A stretch of DNA of 64,000 nucleotides from CAIJMU01 sp035530275 (GTDB lineage Bacteria > Spirochaetota > Spirochaetia > Treponematales > Rectinemataceae). The translations under genes were made by a program, and so were the position numbers. Positions 32,821 to 41,980 of this stretch are shown here, piece by piece. The notes under the pieces are model-generated. The model was not told where the DNA came from and made no database searches. It saw only the letters and a program-made list of their open reading frames with translations. Position 1 is the stretch's first letter. Each line of letters opens with the position of its first letter. The DNA is taken from the NCBI GenBank assembly GCA_035530275.1, contig DATKVC010000006.1, positions 62,001-126,000 on the forward strand, in the 5' to 3' direction.

Positions 32821-34487
32821 GAAGCGGCGCCGCTGCGCCCCGACGCGTCGACGTCTGGACCTTCGTCACCCTCGGGGGCTTCGCCCTCGTCCTCGTCTTC
32901 CTGATCTGGCCCCTCGCGGATGTCTTCCGCTACAGCTTCACGGACAAGGAAACGGGGTTAATATCCTTTTCTAACTGGGTCGAGTTCCTCTCGAAGAAGT
33001 ACTATCTAAGAGCTTTTTCCCACTCCCTTTTCGTGGGCTTCATGACCACCGGCCTGGCCCTCCTCTTCGGCATACCCCTGGCCTTCTTTACAACGCGCTA
33101 CCGGATACGCGGCTCCGCCATGCTCAATACGGTCGCGGTTCTCGCCCTCCTCTCTCCGCCTTTCATAGGAGCCTATTCCTGGGTCACCATGCTCGGACGC
33201 AACGGCTTCCTCCGCACTGCCCTCTCCTCCATCGGGATTTCCCTGCCGCCGATATATGGCGCCCTCGGCATCATCTTGACCGATTCGCTGCAGTATTACC
33301 CCTTCGTGGCCTTGATGACGGCGGGAGCCCTCACCACGATCGACCGCTCCCTCGAGGAAGCCTCGGAGAACCTCGGCGCCTCGGCCACCCGGACCTTCTT
33401 TCGCGTCACCCTCCCCCTTGTGTTGCCCTCGGTGACAGGCGGGGCCCTTATCACCTTCATGATGTCCCTGTCCAACTTCGGGACGCCCATGATCATCGGC
33501 GGCAACTACCTCGTACTTCCGACCCTCGCCTACAACCTCTTTACGAGCGAGATCGCCGAGCGGCCCGGCATGGCGAGCACGGTTTCCCTCATCCTCATCC
33601 TCTGCGCGGCGGCCGTCATCGCCCTGCAGCAGTGGGCTTCGACGAGGCGCAAATACGCGAGCATGCTCGTGAACCGTCCACTTCGCAAGCGACTCGGCGG
33701 CCTGTCTTCGGCACTCGCCCATCTCGTCTGCTACGGCATCGTCGGGCTCTCCGCCCTCCCCCTCGCCGTCGTCGTGTTCTATTCCTTCAAGAAGACGAGC
33801 GGCCCGGTCTTCAAGCCGGGTTTCAGCCTCGACAGCTACCGCCAGATCTTCTTCGACGTGCCCAAGACCGTGACGAACAGCTTCGTCTACTCTCTTGTCG
33901 CCGTGGCCCTCATCGCCTTCGTCGGAACCCTCCTCGGCTTCGTCCTCGCGAGGAGGCGCACCATCGCGGCCCGGATCCTCGACCCCCTCCTGATGATCCC
34001 CTACATCGTGCCCGGCACCGTCCTCGGGATCGGCTACATAGTTGTCTTCAACCGGAAGCCCATCTACCTCGTCGGCACGGCGGTAATAATAATTATCATG
34101 TATTTTATCAGACGCCTGCCCTACTCCGTCCGCTCGGCGGCCTCGATACTCAAGCAGATCGACCCCGCCCTCGAGGAGGCAGGCATCAACCTCGGCTCGC
34201 CTCCGGGCAGGACCTTCCGCACCGTCACCCTCCCCCTCATGAAGGCGGGCATCGTGTCGGGAGCCATCATGAGCTGGGTCACCTCGATGAACGAGCTCTC
34301 GGCCTCGATCCTGCTTTATGTCGGCAAGACCATGACCATGCCCATCAAGGTCTACCTTTCGGTCCTCGACGGCATGTTCGGCACGGCCAGCGCCATGTCG
34401 ACCATCCTCCTCGCCGTCACGGGACTCGCCCTCTACCTCGTCAACCGATGGACCGGCAAGGCGGGGGAGAGCGTCATCGCGGCGTGA
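32817..34487 (+). CDS. Fe(III)/AfuB-type ABC importer permease (fused double domain)
   Basis: A 556-residue protein with about twelve transmembrane segments and two BPD_transp_1 domains in one chain. Each half has an EAA loop: EEASENLGASATRTFFRVTLPL in the first and EEAGINLGSPPGRTFRTVTLPL in the second. Fused permeases of this kind are typical of FbpB-type ferric importers. It works with the ATPase with which it is translationally coupled. Confidence 0.92.
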   Translation: MRSGAAAPRRVDVWTFVTLGGFALVLVFLIWPLADVFRYSFTDKETGLISFSNWVEFLSKKYYLRAFSHSLFVGFMTTGLALLFGIPLAFFTTRYRIRGSAMLNTVAVLALLSPPFIGAYSWVTMLGRNGFLRTALSSIGISLPPIYGALGIILTDSLQYYPFVALMTAGALTTIDRSLEEASENLGASATRTFFRVTLPLVLPSVTGGALITFMMSLSNFGTPMIIGGNYLVLPTLAYNLFTSEIAERPGMASTVSLILILCAAAVIALQQWASTRRKYASMLVNRPLRKRLGGLSSALAHLVCYGIVGLSALPLAVVVFYSFKKTSGPVFKPGFSLDSYRQIFFDVPKTVTNSFVYSLVAVALIAFVGTLLGFVLARRRTIAARILDPLLMIPYIVPGTVLGIGYIVVFNRKPIYLVGTAVIIIIMYFIRRLPYSVRSAASILKQIDPALEEAGINLGSPPGRTFRTVTLPLMKAGIVSGAIMSWVTSMNELSASILLYVGKTMTMPIKVYLSVLDGMFGTASAMSTILLAVTGLALYLVNRWTGKAGESVIAA

Positions 34488-34497
34488 GAGGCGACGG

Positions 34498-35292
34498 CTA
34501 CTCGAGCTCGTTGTCGAAGTTCCTCTCTTCGATTTCCCTGAAATACTTGACCGTCCCCACCTTGCATTCCATCGTCGAGTCCTCGTCGCAGACGAGGATG
34601 GCCTTCGGGTGGAGTTGGAGGCAGCTCACGGTCCAGAGGTGGTTGACCCCTTCCTCGATGGCGTGGTGGAGGGCGCGGGCCTTGGCGAGGCCGGAGACGA
34701 GGATGAGGACTTCCTTCGCGTCCATGATGGTGCCGACGCCGACGGTCAGGGCGGTGGCCGGAACCTTGTCGGGATCGCCGCCGAAGAAGCGGGAGTTCAT
34801 GACCTTGGTGTCCATGGTCAGCGTCTTCACCCTCGTACGCGAGGCGAGGGAGGAGCCGGGCTCGTTGAAAGCGATATGACCGTCGGCGCCCACCCCGCCG
34901 ACGAAGAGGTCGATGCCCCCGAGGGCCTTCATTTTATCCTCATAACGCTTACATTCAGCCTCGAGGTCACGGGCGTTGCCGTCGAGGATGTTCACGTTCT
35001 CCCTCCGGATGTCGATCCGCGAGAAGAGGTTCTTCCACATGAAGCTGTGGTAGCTCTCGGGGTGCTCCTCGGGCAGGCCGACGTACTCGTCCATGTTGAA
35101 GGTGACGACCTTCTTGAACGAGACCTTGCCCGCCTCGCAGAGGGCGATGAGTTCGCGGTACATACCGAGGGGCGACGATCCCGTGGGCAGTCCCAGCACG
35201 AGTTCTCCGCCGGCCTCGTTGACGCGCCGTGCTACATAGTTGGCGGCCCAGCGCGAAACGGTGGCGTAATCCGGCCTGATCACGAGTCTCAT
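34498..35292 (-). CDS. nagB: Glucosamine-6-phosphate deaminase (NagB)
   Basis: A 264-residue enzyme converting glucosamine-6-phosphate to fructose-6-phosphate and ammonia. Signature stretches: GLPTGSSPLGMYREL (phosphate site), FNMDEYVGLPEEHPESYHSFM (catalytic Asp), GGVGADGHIAFNEPGSSL (catalytic His region) and TVGVGTIMDAKEVLIL. Length and motifs match the hexameric E. coli type. It is convergent with the ABC permease gene, with only 10 bp between them. Confidence 0.96.
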   Translation of the reverse strand: MRLVIRPDYATVSRWAANYVARRVNEAGGELVLGLPTGSSPLGMYRELIALCEAGKVSFKKVVTFNMDEYVGLPEEHPESYHSFMWKNLFSRIDIRRENVNILDGNARDLEAECKRYEDKMKALGGIDLFVGGVGADGHIAFNEPGSSLASRTRVKTLTMDTKVMNSRFFGGDPDKVPATALTVGVGTIMDAKEVLILVSGLAKARALHHAIEEGVNHLWTVSCLQLHPKAILVCDEDSTMECKVGTVKYFREIEERNFDNELE

Positions 35293-35411
35293 ATACTTCT
35301 CCTCGCCGAGGGAAACCCTCGGGCTGGGCCAGTATATGAAAGATCACCTACTTCGACGACTGCCCCGGGTCTGTCCGAAAACCGCCACCCGCATGCAAGC
35401 GGCGCCGGCCC

Positions 35412-35885
35412 TCAGCTCCTCTTGCCCCTTCGGTTCGATGCCAGCATCCAGGCGATGAGATAGGCTGCGGAGACGAAGCCGACGATGAAGAGGCTGCCCA
35501 CGATGTCCACCATATGATGCACGCCCTCGTAGACCCTCGCGAGGCCGACGCCGACGGCCAGAAGGAGCCCGACCATGCCTGCCCAGGGGTTGGCGATCAT
35601 CGTGATCGCGGCGGTGGCCGACAGGAGGAGGGTATGGTCGGAGGGAAAGCCGTTATCGGCCGAGGAGGGAATCAAGGGTGTCGTCCCCTGCACGACGAAG
35701 GGTCGGGGATCCTGGATGATTCCATGGAGGAGGAAGGCGAAGGCCAGCGAAAGTCCCCCGATGAAGACCGAGGCCAGGAGGAGTTCCAAGAGACGTCTTC
35801 GCTGGAAGGCCACGATGTAGAGTACTTCGGCGAGAATGACGACGATGAAAAGGTAGCGTGCGACGAAGGCGATGAAAGCTTGCAT
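35412..35885 (-). CDS. PAP2-family membrane phosphatase
   Basis: A 157-residue polytopic protein with about four or five hydrophobic helices. The phosphatase motifs appear as a shortened KxxxxxxRP variant (HGIIQDPRPF), PS/GH (SADNGFPSDHTLLLSATAA) and the RVYEGVHHMVDIVGS stretch with the last His. Members remove phosphate from phosphatidic acid, undecaprenyl pyrophosphate or related lipids. The protein is short for the family but holds the core; the exact substrate is unknown. Confidence 0.83.
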   Translation of the reverse strand: MQAFIAFVARYLFIVVILAEVLYIVAFQRRRLLELLLASVFIGGLSLAFAFLLHGIIQDPRPFVVQGTTPLIPSSADNGFPSDHTLLLSATAAITMIANPWAGMVGLLLAVGVGLARVYEGVHHMVDIVGSLFIVGFVSAAYLIAWMLASNRRGKRS

Positions 35886-35961
35886 TCCTTTAGGCTAGCA
35901 TTTCCGATCGACTGATGCCAGATCGCCGCCGGGCCCTTCGACTCGCGATGATGTCACGGAC

Positions 35962-35991
35962 TTGTCATTGCCTCGGCGCCCGTGGTATTTT
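35962..35991 (+). promoter_or_regulatory. Promoter of the lysine riboswitch/dap operon
   Basis: -35 TTGTCA (35962-35967), 18-bp spacer, -10 TATTTT (35986-35991). It places the transcription start a few bases before the riboswitch P1 stem. Confidence 0.6.
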
Positions 35992-35999
35992 CCGAATGC

Positions 36000-36168
36000 C
36001 GATTGGAGGAGCGATCCCCATCAGTACCCCGTCCGGAGGAAGCTGCTTCCCGGGATGGCGGGTGAAAGGGGAGGATCGCCGAAGGGTGGGGCATAGCAAG
36101 CCCTGCCTTGGACGTCCGGGCTAATACCCGGCGGCTGTCGTGGGGCCTGTCCCCGCGGAGTGCCATCG
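36000..36168 (+). ncRNA. Lysine riboswitch (L-box) aptamer
   Basis: The core carries L-box signatures: GGAGGAGCGATCCCCATCAG (P1/P2 side, with AGTA following) and GGTGAAAGGGGAGGATCGCC followed by GAAG. A CGGCTGTCG-containing arm comes next, and P1 closes as CGATTGG (36000-36006) with CCATCG (36163-36168). It precedes lysine-branch genes and is followed by an intrinsic terminator, so the expected logic is lysine binding leading to premature termination. This region fills most of the 35886-36244 gap. Confidence 0.85.
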
Positions 36169-36172
36169 CAAG

Positions 36173-36216
36173 CCGCCCTCACCCACCGTGGTCGGAAAGA
36201 CCCGGGCGGTTTCTTT
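36173..36216 (+). terminator. Riboswitch-controlled terminator before dapE
   Basis: CCGCCC (36173-36178) pairs with GGGCGG (36204-36209), with an inner GGTC-GGAAA-GACC hairpin, and TTTCTTT follows directly. It ends 28 bases before the GTG start of the first gene. Confidence 0.75.
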
Positions 36217-36244
36217 GGGATCTCCATCGGATTGGAGGTCCTCC

Positions 36245-37309
36245 GTGTCCAACCTTCAATCCGTGGAATCGAAGGACTTCCGTTTTCTGGAAGCCCTCTG
36301 TTCCACGTATAGTCCCGGCGGCGACGAAGCCTGCCTCCTCCCCCTGCTGTTGCCCGAACTCGAGGCGATGGGTGCGACTATCCATCGCCAAGAAGTAGGA
36401 GGCGGCAGGCCCAACATCCTCGCCGTCTGGGGCAAACCGCGCATTCTCTTCAACACGCATCTCGACGTGGTGCCGCCTCGCATTCCCGTCACCGTCGAGG
36501 GCGGGCGGCTGCGTGGTCGCGGCGCCTGCGACGCCAAGGGCCAGATCGTCGCCCAGCTCGCGGCCGTCCGGCGACTCCTCGCGGAGGGCCGGAGCGATCT
36601 AGCCTGGCTCGGCGTGTGCGGCGAGGAAAGCGATTCGGCCGGGGCCGTCAAGGCCCTCGAATTGCGCGATCGCCTGGATGGTCTCCGCGCCGTGATCGTC
36701 GGGGAACCGACGGGCAACCGTCTCGCCGCAGGCCAAAAGGGCTTCGTCCGGCTCCGCCTTTCCTGCGAAGGCAAGACAGCCCACGGGGGCCTGCCCGAAC
36801 TCGGTCGCAACGCCATCCTCGAACTCATGGACTGGATCGATCGCCTACGCAAGATCGAAGCGACCGTCCACCCCAGTCTCGGCGCAGAGGTCTGGAATCT
36901 CGGCATCATTTCGGGAGGAAGGGCCGCCAATGTCGTGGCGGACCATGCCGAGGCCGAGCTCACCCTGCGAGTCGTGCCGGGGGGTACCCTGTACGAATCC
37001 TTGCGAGCCGTCCGTCCGCCGGGAGGAGCCATCGAGGAACTCGTAAAGGATCCCTGGGATGCCTTCGCGACCCCTCCCGGCTTTCCCTCCGGGCCCGTAC
37101 CCTTCGGTTCGGACCTACCCATGCTTCGCGCCCTCGCCCCCGGCGGCGACGCGATTCTCTGCGGGCCGGGAGAGCCTTCGGCAGCCCACACCCCCGACGA
37201 ATCACTGACCATCGACGAGCTCGCCTCCGGTATCGACCTCTTCGCGAGGCTGGGCGCCCTCTATCTCGAACCCGCGCGAGGGCCCGGTCCCTTCGGCCCT
37301 GCGGCTTAA
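36245..37309 (+). CDS. dapE: M20 peptidase, probable succinyl-diaminopimelate desuccinylase (DapE)
   Basis: About 354 residues from GTG 36245, chosen for the GGAGG site just upstream and because the earlier frame overlaps the riboswitch terminator. Metal-site markers: LFNTHLDVVPP, RGACDAKGQIV, the catalytic Glu pair in VCGEESDSAG, and a final His in AAHTPDESL. M20 members include DapE, ArgE and others; here the downstream asd-dapB-dapD genes and the lysine riboswitch favour DapE, the partner of DapD. ArgE-like activity remains the main alternative. Confidence 0.85.
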   Translation: MSNLQSVESKDFRFLEALCSTYSPGGDEACLLPLLLPELEAMGATIHRQEVGGGRPNILAVWGKPRILFNTHLDVVPPRIPVTVEGGRLRGRGACDAKGQIVAQLAAVRRLLAEGRSDLAWLGVCGEESDSAGAVKALELRDRLDGLRAVIVGEPTGNRLAAGQKGFVRLRLSCEGKTAHGGLPELGRNAILELMDWIDRLRKIEATVHPSLGAEVWNLGIISGGRAANVVADHAEAELTLRVVPGGTLYESLRAVRPPGGAIEELVKDPWDAFATPPGFPSGPVPFGSDLPMLRALAPGGDAILCGPGEPSAAHTPDESLTIDELASGIDLFARLGALYLEPARGPGPFGPAA

Positions 37310-37320
37310 TTGGAGTTGTC

Positions 37321-38370
37321 ATGAATCGCATTCCCGTCACCGTTCTCGGCGCCACCGGCGTCGTCGGCCAGCGCTTCGTCAGGCGCCTTGCCAACCACCC
37401 CGTCTTCAAGGTCGCCTGCCTCGCCGCCAGCGAGCGCTCGGTCGGCAAGAAGTATTCGAAGGCCTGCGACTGGCGTCTCCCCGGCGAACCCTTCGCCGGC
37501 CTCGGCGACATGATCCTCGAGCCCTGCGAGCCCGACCGGGCATTGTCGCAATTAGTCTTTTCGGCCCTCGACACGGCGCCCGCCCGCGAGATCGAGCCCC
37601 TCTTCGCCGCCGCGGGGGCCCTCGTCTTCTCCAACGCCTCCACCTTCCGCATGGATGAGGACGTTCCCCTCCTCGTGCCCGAGCTCAACTCCGCCCACCT
37701 CGGCCTCCTCGAGGTGCAGAGGCGCAAGCGCGGCTGGAAGGGCGGCATCGTCTGCAACCCCAACTGCACGACCACCGTCCTGGTCGGCGCCCTCGGCCCC
37801 CTCCATCGCGCCTTCGGCGCCGAGGCGGTGCTGGCCGTGAGCATGCAGGCCCTGAGCGGCGCGGGCTATCCGGGCGTCGCGAGCCTCGACGCGCTCGGCA
37901 ACGTCATTCCCCTCATCCGCGGCGAGGAGGACAAGGTCGAAACCGAAGCCCGCAAGATCCTCGGCAGCTTCGACGGCGAACGCATCGTGGAAGCGCCGAT
38001 CTCCATCTCCGCGGCCTGCAACCGCGTGCCCGTCGTCGACGGCCATACGATCGCCGCCAGCATCAGGCTCCACGGGAATCCCCATCCGGCCGACATCATC
38101 GCCGCTCTCGACGCCTTCGTGCCCGACACCGAGGGTCTCGAGCTCCGTTCCGCCCCCGAAAGGTTCGTCGCCGTCCGCCACGAGGCCGACAGGCCCCAAC
38201 CCCTCCGCGACGTCGAGGAGGACGGAGGCATGCGCATCCAGGTCGGCCGTGTCAGACACTGTTCCCTTCTCGGCTCGAAGATGGTCATACTGGGACATAA
38301 CACCGAGCGCGGCGCCGCGGGCGGTTCGCTGCTCAACGCGGAGATCGCCGCCGCTCGCGGCATTCTGTGA
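37321..38370 (+). CDS. asd: Aspartate-semialdehyde dehydrogenase
   Basis: About 349 residues from ATG 37321 with a plausible GGAG-like site (ggagttgtc). It reduces aspartyl phosphate to aspartate semialdehyde with NADPH. N-terminal VTVLGATGVVGQRFVRRL is the cofactor site; the catalytic Cys lies in CNPNCTTTVLVGAL; the substrate His is toward the C-terminus. The CNPNCTT context and length resemble the archaeal/fungal-type Asd more than the E. coli form. It follows dapE by 11 bp in the lysine-riboswitch operon. Confidence 0.93.
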   Translation: MNRIPVTVLGATGVVGQRFVRRLANHPVFKVACLAASERSVGKKYSKACDWRLPGEPFAGLGDMILEPCEPDRALSQLVFSALDTAPAREIEPLFAAAGALVFSNASTFRMDEDVPLLVPELNSAHLGLLEVQRRKRGWKGGIVCNPNCTTTVLVGALGPLHRAFGAEAVLAVSMQALSGAGYPGVASLDALGNVIPLIRGEEDKVETEARKILGSFDGERIVEAPISISAACNRVPVVDGHTIAASIRLHGNPHPADIIAALDAFVPDTEGLELRSAPERFVAVRHEADRPQPLRDVEEDGGMRIQVGRVRHCSLLGSKMVILGHNTERGAAGGSLLNAEIAAARGIL

Positions 38371-38443
38371 GGAAGATCGAAGTCGTTGCTGCGTTCCCGG
38401 CGCCCATTCGCGCCGTCGTCCCCCGGGGACGGAAGGAGAAGCC

Positions 38444-39217
38444 ATGAAGATCGGTGTGTTCGGGGCGGGCCGCCTCGGTTCGGCCGTGATGACGGCGGCG
38501 AAAGCCGCGGGTCATGAGATCGTCTGGGCCCTCGAGGGTCCGGGCGATCCTCCTTCGCCGCCCGACATCGCCCTCGACGCGAGTCACGCCTCGGGAGTCG
38601 CCGCGCATATAGCCTGGGCCCGCAGGGTCGGCCGCCCGATCGTCATAGGTACGACGGGTTGGGACAAGGGCCTCCTCGAAGGGGCATCTGGCTGGGGAAT
38701 CGGCGTGATGGTGTCGCCCAACTTCAGCCTCGGTATCGCCTTCATGCGCCGGGCCGCCCTGGCCCTCGGCCGCTTCGCCGCCCTCAACGCCGGCGCAGGC
38801 GACAAGGCCGGCAGCGTCGGCCATGCCGACGAGGGCGTCGATCTCGCCATCCTCGAGCGCCACCACAACAAGAAGGCCGACGCCCCGAGCGGCACGGCCA
38901 AACTCCTCGCCGACGCCCTGGTCGAGGGCGACCGCGCCGGGGGCGGCTCCTTCGACGGTTGGTCTACGGGAGCGGCCCAGAGCGGCAAGGTGAACATGGC
39001 GAGCATTCGCGCCGGCGACGAGGTGGGCTACCACGAAATGCGCTACGAATCGGCGGCTGAAACGATAGTCTTTTCCCACGACGCCCATTCGCGCGCGGTC
39101 TTCGCGACGGGCGCCGTCCGCGCTCTCGAGTGGATGGTCGGGAAGAAAGGTCTTTATAGTTTCGATGATTTCGCCGCCTCCCTCATCGATCCGCTATTCG
39201 CGAAGGTCCCTTCATGA
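38444..39217 (+). CDS. dapB: 4-hydroxy-tetrahydrodipicolinate reductase (DapB)
   Basis: About 257 residues from ATG 38444 (GGAAGGAG upstream). It carries the N-terminal Rossmann motif GVFGAGRLGSAV, the GTTGWD segment, and the DapB signature LERHHNKKADAPSGTA with the catalytic His-His and Lys. It reduces the DapA product with NAD(P)H. dapA is not in this cluster and must be elsewhere. It overlaps dapD by 4 bp (ATGA). Confidence 0.95.
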   Translation: MKIGVFGAGRLGSAVMTAAKAAGHEIVWALEGPGDPPSPPDIALDASHASGVAAHIAWARRVGRPIVIGTTGWDKGLLEGASGWGIGVMVSPNFSLGIAFMRRAALALGRFAALNAGAGDKAGSVGHADEGVDLAILERHHNKKADAPSGTAKLLADALVEGDRAGGGSFDGWSTGAAQSGKVNMASIRAGDEVGYHEMRYESAAETIVFSHDAHSRAVFATGAVRALEWMVGKKGLYSFDDFAASLIDPLFAKVPS

Positions 39218-40050
39218 GCGCCAAGGATCGGCCCATGACGGCCGCGGAATTGGCCCGCTTCTTCTCGCGGCCGATGGAGGACATCCTGGCCGACGGGGCC
39301 CTCATACAGGCCCTTCCGGCCCTCCTGTCGGCTCTCGAAGCCGGGTCGGTGCGCGCCGCCGAAAGGGCCCCGGACGGAAGCTGGAACGCGATCGTCTGGG
39401 TCAAGACCGGCATCCTCGCCGGTTTCCGCTCGACGGCGATCGTGCCCTTCGCCGAATGGCCGGGCGGCGCCGCCGACAAGTCGGCCTTTCCCCCGCGGCA
39501 TCTCGCGCCGATCGACGAGGTGCGGATGGTGCCGGGGGGCTCCTCCGTGCGCAGCGGCGTGAGGCTGGGCAAGGGCGTCGTGATCATGCCGCCCGCCTAC
39601 ATCAACGTCGGCGCCTGGGTCGGCGAGGGAACCATGGTCGACAGCCACGCCCTCGTCGGTTCCTGCGCGCAGGTGGGCTCCAAGGTGCATCTTTCGGCCG
39701 GAGCACAGATCGGCGGCGTCCTCGAGCCGGCGGGCGCGAGGCCCGTGGTCGTCGAGGACGGCGCCTTCATCGGCGCCCTCTGCGGCCTCGTCGAAGGCGT
39801 CATCGTCCGCTCGCGTGCCGTTCTCGCCCCGGGCACCATCCTGAGCGCCTCGACGACGATCTACGACCTCGTCAAGGGTGTCGAGCTCCGTGGCGAGGTG
39901 CCGTCTGGGGCGGTCGTCGTGCCCGGGTCACGGCCTGCCAAGGGAAATTTCGCCATTAAAAGGGGTATTTCCCTTTACGCGCCCTGCATCGTAAAGTACC
40001 GCGACGAGGGCACCGACGCGGCGACGGTCCTCGAGGAGGCCCTGCGTTGA
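39214..40050 (+). CDS. dapD: Tetrahydrodipicolinate N-succinyltransferase-like protein (DapD)
   Basis: A 278-residue protein of the hexapeptide-repeat superfamily. Markers: WNAIVWVKTGILAGFRSTAIVP, the beta-helix core with VVIMPPAYINVGAWVGEGTMVDSHALVGSCAQVG and QIGGVLEP, then VIVRSRAVLAPGTILSASTTIYD. It blocks tetrahydrodipicolinate with a succinyl (or acetyl) group. With dapE in the same operon, the succinylase branch is likely. The tail overlaps the TTG start of the next gene. Confidence 0.93.
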   Translation: MSAKDRPMTAAELARFFSRPMEDILADGALIQALPALLSALEAGSVRAAERAPDGSWNAIVWVKTGILAGFRSTAIVPFAEWPGGAADKSAFPPRHLAPIDEVRMVPGGSSVRSGVRLGKGVVIMPPAYINVGAWVGEGTMVDSHALVGSCAQVGSKVHLSAGAQIGGVLEPAGARPVVVEDGAFIGALCGLVEGVIVRSRAVLAPGTILSASTTIYDLVKGVELRGEVPSGAVVVPGSRPAKGNFAIKRGISLYAPCIVKYRDEGTDAATVLEEALR

Positions 40051-41234
40051 GTCTTTCGCGCGACCAGCTTTTCGCGCTTTCCGATGAGGAAGCCCTGTCC
40101 CTCGCCGAGGAGCGGGGCACTCCCTGTTTCGTCTATCGCGTCGATCGGGCCTCCGCGCGCTTCAAGGCTCTCAAGGCAGTCCTGCCTAAGCGCGCGAGGC
40201 TCGCCTACGCTGTCAAGGCCAACCCGCATCACAACCTGATCGCGGCCTTCGCCCGCGAAGGCGCCTATTTCGATTGCGCCTCCGACGGCGAGCTGTCGCG
40301 GGTGCGCGCCGCCGGACTTCCGGGGTCACGCATCCTCTTCGCCGGCCCCGGCAAGAGCGCCAACGAAATCAGGTTGGCCATCGGCCTCGGCGCTCGCATC
40401 CAGGCCGACGGCATTGAGGACCTCGAACGCATCGACGCCGCCTTGTCGAGGATGCCGGGAGCCCAGCTTCCCCTGGCCGTCAGCCTCCGCGTCCATCCTG
40501 GCGAGGGCTCCGGCGTCACCGAGTCGAATCGCATCATCGGCGGGGCCGGCCCCTCGGCCTTCGGCGTCGACGAGGAGGATCTCTCCTCCTTCCTCCGCGA
40601 GGCGCGCCGCTTCGAGAGCGTGAGGATCGCGGGCCTCCAAGTCTTCGCCGCGAGCAACGAGCTGGACGCAGATCGCCTCCTGGACAACCACCGCGCAGCC
40701 TTCGCCATAGCCGAGCGCATGACGCGAGACGAGGACCTGACCCTCGATCTCGTCGATCTCGGCGGCGGTCTCGGAATCCCTTATAGTTACGATGAAACAG
40801 AACTCGACATCGCCGCCCTCGGCAAGGGCCTCGAAAAACTCCTCCGCTTGAACGATTGGTACGAAGGTGAACTCGTCGTCGAGCCGGGCCGCTGGCTCGT
40901 CGGACCCATCGGCGTCTACCTCGGGCGCGTCCTCCGCGCCAAGCGCAGCCGCGGCGTCGATTTCGCCATTCTCGAAGGCGGCGTCAACCATCTCCTCAGG
41001 CCCGCCCTGACCGGCCAAGCCTTTCCGGCCGCGGCACCTGGAGTTTCGGGCGAGCCTATCGCCCAGACCCTCGCCGGCCCCCTCTGCACTTCCCTGGATC
41101 GCCTCGGCGACGCGCAGCTGCCCAAACTCAAGGCCGGCGACCTCGTGATGTTAGGGCAGGCCGGGGCCTATGGCTACACCGAGGCGATGACGCATTTTCT
41201 GAGCCACGAGCCCGCGGCGGAGATCTGCCTGTAG
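40047..41234 (+). CDS. lysA: PLP-dependent decarboxylase, lysA position but BtrK-like active site
   Basis: A 395-residue type III PLP decarboxylase starting at TTG 40047, inside the dapD stop (TTGA). The PLP lysine is Lys57 (LAYAVKANPHHNLI); CASDGEL and GGGLGIPYS follow. In the C-terminal active site the usual diaminopimelate-decarboxylase CES-x-D is replaced by LCTSLD (about residues 344-349), and the end reads AMTHFLSHEPAAEI, as in BtrK and exosortase-associated decarboxylases. Operon position argues for meso-diaminopimelate decarboxylation, the last step of lysine synthesis; the active site leaves doubt. This is the last gene of the riboswitch operon. Confidence 0.8.
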   Translation: MSLSRDQLFALSDEEALSLAEERGTPCFVYRVDRASARFKALKAVLPKRARLAYAVKANPHHNLIAAFAREGAYFDCASDGELSRVRAAGLPGSRILFAGPGKSANEIRLAIGLGARIQADGIEDLERIDAALSRMPGAQLPLAVSLRVHPGEGSGVTESNRIIGGAGPSAFGVDEEDLSSFLREARRFESVRIAGLQVFAASNELDADRLLDNHRAAFAIAERMTRDEDLTLDLVDLGGGLGIPYSYDETELDIAALGKGLEKLLRLNDWYEGELVVEPGRWLVGPIGVYLGRVLRAKRSRGVDFAILEGGVNHLLRPALTGQAFPAAAPGVSGEPIAQTLAGPLCTSLDRLGDAQLPKLKAGDLVMLGQAGAYGYTEAMTHFLSHEPAAEICL

Positions 41235-41280
41235 GACGAACCTTCCCTGCGCATTTGCGAAGCGCCGGCCTTCCGCGCAC

Positions 41281-41832
41281 TCATTCTCCGGTCAGCTCAT
41301 TCGGAACATACCACCAGCGGTCGCCGTGCGGCTTATCGTACGCGGCCATCGAAGCTTTCCTATTCCCCGCCACGAAATCGATCACATCGAGGGCGATCTT
41401 GTCGGGAGCAGCGCCGATGAGAAGACTCGCGGTCGCATCGTAGAGGACGAGGGTCGGGCTGCTTTGCAGCTTCGCCAAGGCCGCCCTGCAGCTTTCATAG
41501 GTTTCGGCCGACGCGACGATGCAGATCTGATCCTTGGCCACGATATTGTTGTCCAGGTAATTCTGCAGAGCGATTTGGGCGGGATCGTCGTCGCCGACTT
41601 TGATTATCTGGGAATGGGCGTACGCCGCCATCGCCTTCGCCGTCTCGCAGAGGCATTGCTGCTTCGAGCTATTCACTTCGACGAAAAGAATCGACTGACC
41701 AGTGCCCCCAAAATCCATCACAATTGTGGGAAATTGGGCTTTTGAATGGGCCGAATACGCCCCTTCGATATTGTCAGCCACCCCCGCAGACGCGAAAAGA
41801 AAAGTCGCAAGCATCCAGGCAATCAATTTCAT
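41281..41832 (-). CDS. Secreted protein of unknown function
   Basis: About 183 residues from ATG 41832, chosen for the GGGAGGAAAC ribosome-binding site and the signal peptide MKLIAWMLATFLFASAGVA. The mature protein has two close cysteines (QQCLCETAKA) and two more further on (QICIVA, ESCRAAL), suggesting disulfides in the periplasm. No family is recognised. A hairpin CGTGGC/GCCACG lies just upstream of the ribosome-binding site. Confidence 0.55.
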   Translation of the reverse strand: MKLIAWMLATFLFASAGVADNIEGAYSAHSKAQFPTIVMDFGGTGQSILFVEVNSSKQQCLCETAKAMAAYAHSQIIKVGDDDPAQIALQNYLDNNIVAKDQICIVASAETYESCRAALAKLQSSPTLVLYDATASLLIGAAPDKIALDVIDFVAGNRKASMAAYDKPHGDRWWYVPNELTGE

Positions 41833-41980
41833 GTTTCCTCCCTCGTGGCGCATTGGCCACGAAGGAAGACTAAACGTGTCGCCACGACAACTCCGGCTCA
41901 AACTTGCCGCGCCCGAGTGTCGGCAATGTCTCCGCTACGATATTGGTTGATGCCAGGAAAGGCCCCATTTAATGTCGAGA

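Noticed and set aside
36616..37320. A 5' extension of asd by 235 codons
   Set aside because: This region is an arginine/proline-rich shadow of dapE; the Rossmann motif begins just after ATG 37321.
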